From: Hymenobacter mellowenesis
Lineage (GTDB): Bacteria; Bacteroidota; Bacteroidia; Cytophagales; Hymenobacteraceae
Reading direction: 5' to 3'
Length of the DNA stretch: 64,000 nucleotides
NCBI RefSeq assembly: GCF_030581005.1
Contig: NZ_JAUQSX010000012.1
Coordinates: 124,001-188,000 of the forward strand
Under the pieces are notes generated by a model. It searched no databases. It was not told where the DNA came from and saw only the letters and a list, made by a program, of their open reading frames with translations. Below are positions 59,857 to 64,000 of this stretch, in pieces (the stretch's first letter is position 1; every line of letters begins with the position of its first letter). The position numbers and the translations under genes are program-made.

Positions 59857-60681
59857 ATGTGGCTTGCTTTCGTCGATTCGCCCTGGTCCACGCTGGCCTA
59901 TCCGTTTACCTTGCTGGCGGCGGTGCTGCTGGGCGTGGCCTACGCCCGCCGCCGCTACCACGGCCACCAGCGCCGCTGGCAGACGGTGGGCATCGAGGGC
60001 GGTATTTTCAGCATGTATGGGCTGCTGCTCTCGTTCACGCTGGTGGCCTCGGGCAATGCCGTGCGCACCCGCGATGCCGCCGTGCACACCGAAGCCGCCG
60101 ACGTGCTGGCCCTCTCGCAGCAAAGCCTGCTGGCGCCGCCGGCCCTGCGCGCGGCCACGGCGCGCCACCTGCGCCGCTACCTGGCCCTGCAACTGCAGCA
60201 CCCCACGCCCACGCCCGAGCAGTGCCGCCGCCAGATTGGCGAGCTGAGCGCCGCCAGCCACGCCTTCACCCAGCGGCTGGCCGCCTACGCCGCCCGGCAC
60301 CCCGCCGAAACCGCCGCCGTGCAGAGTCTGCAAAACCAGGCCGGCGCCCTGCACGCCACGGCCCTGGCGCTGCTCTACTCGTTCCGGGAGCGCACGCCCA
60401 GCCTGATTGTGGTGGCGCTGGTGTGCCTCTCGTGGGCTATGGGCTTGCTGGTAGGGTTCATGAACTCGTTTCAGCCCCAGCCCAGCCGGGTGCTGCCGGC
60501 CCTGTTTGTGGGCACGGCCGCGCTACTGATGACCACCATCCGCGACCTCGACGACCCCAGCCGCGGAATCGTCACGCCCGATTACGAAGACCTGTTCCGC
60601 ACCCAGCAGCTGCTGGGCACCTACGCGCCCGCGCCTAGCCCGGCATCGCCCGTCGATTCGCTGCGCCAAGTGCCGGACTGA
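59857..60681 (+). CDS. DUF4239-like membrane protein
   Basis: The 274-residue protein has membrane helices at the N-terminus (TLAYPFTLLAAVLLGVAYA and GGIFSMYGLLLSFTLVASGNA) and the C-terminus (SLIVVALVCLSWAMGLLVGF and VLPALFVGTAALLMTTIRDLDDP), separated by a helical soluble region. This layout, and the LLSFTLV and IRDLDDP segments, match bestrophin-like DUF4239 proteins. Function is unproven; a channel role is only suggested by the family name. Confidence 0.7.
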   Translation: MWLAFVDSPWSTLAYPFTLLAAVLLGVAYARRRYHGHQRRWQTVGIEGGIFSMYGLLLSFTLVASGNAVRTRDAAVHTEAADVLALSQQSLLAPPALRAATARHLRRYLALQLQHPTPTPEQCRRQIGELSAASHAFTQRLAAYAARHPAETAAVQSLQNQAGALHATALALLYSFRERTPSLIVVALVCLSWAMGLLVGFMNSFQPQPSRVLPALFVGTAALLMTTIRDLDDPSRGIVTPDYEDLFRTQQLLGTYAPAPSPASPVDSLRQVPD

Positions 60682-60754
60682 AACCGGCGAGCAACTCGCC
60701 AGCCAAAGGCAGCCGCGCCAGGGCGTAAGGAAAAGGCCGAAGCAGCGTCTATCG

Positions 60755-60790
60755 AACGCGGCCGGAAACCTCCGGGGAGCGGCCGCGTTT
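60755..60790 (+). terminator. Hairpin terminator upstream of msrB
   Basis: AACGCGGCC pairs with GGCCGCGTT around a 17-base loop, followed by TACCTTA. The T run is short. It probably ends the DUF4239 transcript. Confidence 0.5.
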
Positions 60791-60818
60791 ACCTTACTCC
60801 TACCTCAATTCCGCTGAT

Positions 60819-61289
60819 ATGCAAACCTGGAACGACGTCATCCGCCTCGCCAACCACCCCATTCCCTCGCCGCGCCGCGTCGAGAAAACGCCCGCCGAGT
60901 GGCGCGCCCAGCTCACGCCCGAGCAGTACCACGTCACCCGCGAGCACGGCACCGAGCGCGCCTTCACCGGCGAGTATTGCGAGGCCCACGAAGCCGGCCT
61001 CTACGCCTGCGTGTGCTGCGGTACCCCGCTCTACGACTCGCGCACGAAGTTTGAGTCGGGCACCGGCTGGCCCTCGTTCACGCAGCCCGTCGACGAAAGC
61101 GCCATCCGCTACAAGAAAGACACCAGCTACGGCATGACGCGCGTGGAAGTGCTCTGCAATGTGTGCGACGCCCACCAGGGCCACGTATTCCCCGACGGGC
61201 CCGCGCCCAGCGGCCTGCGCCTGTGTATCAACTCGGCCAGCATCAAGCTGGTGACCGAGTCCGAAAAACAACCCACTTCGGCGGCTTAA
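60819..61289 (+). CDS. msrB: Peptide-methionine (R)-S-oxide reductase MsrB
   Basis: The 156-residue enzyme reduces methionine-R-sulfoxide in proteins. The catalytic Cys136 is in SGLRLCINSAS; zinc ligands are Cys64/Cys67 (CVCC) and Cys113/Cys116 (CNVC). GTGWPSFTQP and DAHQGHVFPDGP are family signatures. There is no signal peptide, so it is probably cytoplasmic. It is not fused to MsrA. Confidence 0.96.
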   Translation: MQTWNDVIRLANHPIPSPRRVEKTPAEWRAQLTPEQYHVTREHGTERAFTGEYCEAHEAGLYACVCCGTPLYDSRTKFESGTGWPSFTQPVDESAIRYKKDTSYGMTRVEVLCNVCDAHQGHVFPDGPAPSGLRLCINSASIKLVTESEKQPTSAA

Positions 61290-61361
61290 TATTCAGCTGC
61301 TTCGCGTAGCTTAGGGCTTGATTGGCAGGGTGCCAGTCAAGCCCTTTTCGTTGCTACCCCA

Positions 61362-63239
61362 ATGACCCGCGAAGCCTTCGTTGCCCGCCTCGAACACCTT
61401 CACCCTTTGGCCCTGGCCAACCCGAGCGCCTACCGTTGGCGGGTGCGCCTGTGGGCGCTGCTGGGCTACGGCTTCATTCTGCTGTTGCTGTTGGGCACGG
61501 TGGGCACCATGCTGGGCGTGCTAGCCTTGCTGGCTTTCGGCACGGCCGTGGCGCTGCTGCTGAAAGTGGGCTTGCTGCTAGGCTTTTTTGCCTGGAAAAT
61601 CATTCGCTCGCTGTGGGTGAAGTTCGACCCGCCGCAGGGCCGCGCCCTCACGCCAGCCGAGGCCGCGCCGCTGTTTGCCGAGCTGCGGCAGCAGTCCAAA
61701 GCCATGGCCGCCCCGCCGGTGCACCGTGTGCTGCTCACTACCGATTTCAACGCTTCCATCGTGCAGCTGCCGCGCCTGGGCGTGCTGGGCTGCCCCCGCA
61801 ACTACCTGATGGTGGGTTTGCCGCTGCTCCAGGCCCTGAGCCCCGAGCAGGCCGCCGCCGTGGTCGGGCACGAACTGGGCCACCTGCGTGGCGGCCACGG
61901 CAAGTTCAGCGCCTGGGTCTACCGCGTCAGCCAGTCGTGGGGGCAGCTGTTGGGCCAGCTCGAAAGCCACGGCGCCGGCACCTGGCTGAGCAAATTTGCC
62001 AACTGGTACGTGCCGCGCTTCAATGCCTGGTCGCACCCGCTGCGGCGGGCCGATGAGTTTGAGGCCGACGCCGCGGCCGGGCGCGTGACGAGCCCGCAGG
62101 CGCTGGCGCAGGCCCTGTGCGCGCTAGTGGTGCGCGACTCGGCCATCGACAAGCTGCACTGGGACGTGGTGACGGCCAGCATCACGGCCCAGCCCTTCCC
62201 GCCCACCGACGCCATCAGCCGCCTGCTGCCGCTGGCCAAAAGTGCCCGCCTCGACGATGCTACCGAAGGCGACCTGCTGAAAACCGCCCTGGCCGCCGAC
62301 CCCGATGTGTTCGATACGCACCCCGTGCTGCTGGAGCGGCTCGCGGCGCTGGGCCAGGAGCCCGCCGTGCCCGTGCCCCCCGCCACCAGCGCCGCGGAGG
62401 CGTGGTTTGGCCCCAGCCTGCCAGCGCTTGCCAACGAACTGGACAAAACCTGGGCCCTGGGCGTGGAAGGCTTCTGGAAGGAGCGCCACCGGCTGCTCAG
62501 CACCCAGCAGGCGCGCCTGCGCGAGCTGGTGGCCCGCCACGAAGCCGGCGAAACCCTGACCCCCGCCGAAACCTGGGAGCTGGCCGACCTGACCGAAGAC
62601 CACGCCAGCCCCGCCGAGGCCCTGCCGCTGTTCCGACGCCTGTTCGATGACAAGGAGCACGAGCTCGGGGCCAAATTTGCCGTTGGCCGCATCCTCACCG
62701 CACAGGACGACCCCGCCGGCCTGCCCCTGCTTCAGGAGGTGATGGACCGCCTGCCCGCCGCCCGCGACACGGGCCTGGCGTTGCAGCAGGCCTACCACCA
62801 GCGGCGCGGCGACAAGGAAGCGGCCCGCCGCCTGCAGGCCGAAGCCCTGCGCCACGCCGACCGCAGCGACGCCGCCGAAGCCGAGCGCAACACCATCAGC
62901 CAGGCCGACAACTTCCTGCCCCACGGCCTGGGCGAGGAAGAGCTGGCCGGCCTGCGCACGAGCCTGGCGGGCTTGGGCGAGCACATCAAGCGGGCCTGGC
63001 TGCTGCGCAAGGAGTTGACGCAGTTTGTCGAGCACCCGCTCTACGTGCTGGTGGTGGAGCACAAGTCGGGCCGGAGCGTAGCCGAAAACACCAGCAGATT
63101 GCTGGTAAACAAATTGGTAGAAGCTGTGGTACTGCCCGGCCAGGGCTTCATCGTGCCCCTCACAAAGGCCAACGACTGGCTCGACGCGCCCATTCGCCGC
63201 CATCCTGAAACGCTGCTGTATACTTCCGTGGCGGCCTAG
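61362..63239 (+). CDS. M48 family metalloprotease
   Basis: The 625-residue membrane protein has two adjacent N-terminal helices (about 32-85), then an M48 zinc protease domain with HELGH near 170 (AAVVGHELGHLRGGHGKF) and a later ADEFEADAAAGRV supplying the third ligand. The C-terminal 250 residues are helical and TPR-like (PAEALPLFRRLFDDKEHELG, LPLLQEVMDRLPAARDTGLA). It is probably a membrane-bound quality-control protease of the HtpX/Ste24 group, with an unusually long tail. Confidence 0.88.
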   Translation: MTREAFVARLEHLHPLALANPSAYRWRVRLWALLGYGFILLLLLGTVGTMLGVLALLAFGTAVALLLKVGLLLGFFAWKIIRSLWVKFDPPQGRALTPAEAAPLFAELRQQSKAMAAPPVHRVLLTTDFNASIVQLPRLGVLGCPRNYLMVGLPLLQALSPEQAAAVVGHELGHLRGGHGKFSAWVYRVSQSWGQLLGQLESHGAGTWLSKFANWYVPRFNAWSHPLRRADEFEADAAAGRVTSPQALAQALCALVVRDSAIDKLHWDVVTASITAQPFPPTDAISRLLPLAKSARLDDATEGDLLKTALAADPDVFDTHPVLLERLAALGQEPAVPVPPATSAAEAWFGPSLPALANELDKTWALGVEGFWKERHRLLSTQQARLRELVARHEAGETLTPAETWELADLTEDHASPAEALPLFRRLFDDKEHELGAKFAVGRILTAQDDPAGLPLLQEVMDRLPAARDTGLALQQAYHQRRGDKEAARRLQAEALRHADRSDAAEAERNTISQADNFLPHGLGEEELAGLRTSLAGLGEHIKRAWLLRKELTQFVEHPLYVLVVEHKSGRSVAENTSRLLVNKLVEAVVLPGQGFIVPLTKANDWLDAPIRRHPETLLYTSVAA

Positions 63240-63263
63240 CCCCCGTGCCATACTCCCGCCGAG

Positions 63264-63271
63264 TAGCTTTG
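63264..63271 (+). promoter_or_regulatory. -7 box TAGCTTTG upstream of sdaAA
   Basis: TAGCTTTG matches TAnnTTTG and lies 72 bases before the ATG at 63343. A hairpin follows at once, so the transcript would start inside it; a TACCTTTT nearer the gene is an alternative. Confidence 0.35.
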
Positions 63272-63272
63272 C

Positions 63273-63302
63273 GCCCCGGCCGAAGACACCTTCGGCCGGG
63301 GC
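63273..63302 (+). terminator. GC-rich hairpin between the M48 gene and sdaAA
   Basis: GCCCCGGCCGAA pairs with TTCGGCCGGGGC over a 6-base loop, followed by TTTGCGTTTATA. It could end the M48 transcript or fold at the 5' end of the sdaAA mRNA. Confidence 0.5.
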
Positions 63303-63342
63303 TTTGCGTTTATACCTTTTTCGCTCTTTACTCCCACCCGCC

Positions 63343-64000
63343 ATGTCTTTGCTTTTTAATGATTTCGCCTCCTGGGGCGCGCACTGCGCCGAAACCGGCG
63401 AGCCCCTCTATCAGCCTGTACTGGCTTACGAAGTGGAACAAAAGGGCCGCACCGAAGACGAAATCTGGACGGGCCTGCAACGGGCCTACGACGTGATGCG
63501 CGACGCCGTGCACGAAGGCCTGACCGGCAACATGACTTCGCGCTCGGGCATGATAAACAACGGGGCCAAAAAAATCGCCGCCTCGCCCGTCACCGTCCTT
63601 TCACCCGAGTTTAAGCAGCTCATCACCCGCGCGTTGGGTGCCAAGGAGGTGAACTCCTGCATGGGCCGCGTGGTGGCCGCGCCCACGGCCGGCGCCTCGG
63701 GCATCCTGCCGGGCGTGCTCGTCACCATCCAGGATTTGCACAAGCTGAGCGACCGCCAGATTCTGGAAGGCCTGCTCGTGGCCGCCGGCATTGCCCTCAT
63801 CATCGAGCAGAATGCTTCGCTGGCCGGGGCCGTGGGCGGCTGCCAGGCCGAAACCGGCTCGGCCGCGGCCATGGGCAGCGGGGCCATCGTGTACTGCCTG
63901 GGCGGGCCCGTGGAGCAGGTGTTTGCCGCCGTGGCCGTCACCATTCAGTGCATGCTCGGGCTGGTGTGCGACCCTGTGGCCGGCCTGGTAGAAGTGCCCT
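63343..64000 (+). CDS. sdaAA: L-serine ammonia-lyase, iron-sulfur type, alpha part (partial)
   Basis: The reading frame runs off the right edge after 219 codons. It encodes an oxygen-sensitive serine dehydratase that turns serine into pyruvate and ammonia using a 4Fe-4S cluster. Signatures are SLLFNDFASWGAHCAETGEP, TSRSGMINNGAKK, VNSCMGRVVAAPTAGASGIL, GGCQAETGSAAAMGSG and LVCDPVAGLVEVP, which includes cluster cysteines. Whether a beta domain is separate or fused cannot be seen. Confidence 0.95.
   Translation, partial: MSLLFNDFASWGAHCAETGEPLYQPVLAYEVEQKGRTEDEIWTGLQRAYDVMRDAVHEGLTGNMTSRSGMINNGAKKIAASPVTVLSPEFKQLITRALGAKEVNSCMGRVVAAPTAGASGILPGVLVTIQDLHKLSDRQILEGLLVAAGIALIIEQNASLAGAVGGCQAETGSAAAMGSGAIVYCLGGPVEQVFAAVAVTIQCMLGLVCDPVAGLVEVP

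Overview
The window looks like chromosomal DNA of a GC-rich member of the Bacteroidota, most likely a Hymenobacter-like Cytophagales. Supporting signs are a type IX secretion/gliding core (porP, gldK, gldL, gldM, gldN, plus a SprE/PorW-type lipoprotein), T9SS sorting domains, an F-type ATPase operon ending at atpG without atpD or atpC, DUF4271 next to hemD, and many TAnnTTTG-type -7 boxes upstream of starts. No rRNA, tRNA, CRISPR array, prophage or transposase gene was seen. Genus is an inference from protein style and was not tested by search.

Layout. 1-7 kb: OprB-like porin, DUF2807 protein, FabH-like ketoacyl synthase, ArfB ribosome-rescue hydrolase, and a large FG-GAP/TonB-C fusion. 7-16.5 kb: a lipoprotein, mgtE, cyanophycinase, a MORN-type lipoprotein, yraN, lipB with an overlapping small gene, a WecA/MraY-type transferase, DUF4271 and hemD. 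16.5-30 kb: the T9SS core operon, then uvrC, a class A penicillin-binding protein and SprE/PorW on the minus strand. 30-36.6 kb: atpZ, an AtpI-like gene, atpB, E, F, H, A and G. 36.7-46 kb: T9SS cargo territory with a beta-propeller-like secreted protein, a decayed copy of the atpG 3' end, two collapsed cargo pseudogenes and a 1809-residue M36 metalloprotease. 46-64 kb: housekeeping and envelope genes (HAD hydrolase, PafA-like phosphatase, pyrophosphatase, UbiA-like enzyme, NAD(P)HX repair enzyme, a GH18-deacetylase-GT2 fusion, MsrB, M48 protease) and the start of L-serine dehydratase at the right edge.

The strongest signal not explained by genes is a set of 17 long inverted repeats (about 55-185 bp each) in intergenic DNA. 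They fall into several sequence families that share one architecture: two arms around a short spacer. In several families each arm is itself a hairpin with a GTAG foot, which is the hallmark of REP/BIME elements mobilised by RAYT (TnpA-REP) enzymes. Many sit within a few bases of a stop codon; in five genes the TAG of the GTAG foot is the stop codon. Four lie inside the ATP synthase operon, one at each of four gene junctions. A second notable signal is the duplicated 3' end of atpG plus its terminator flanking a T9SS cargo gene.
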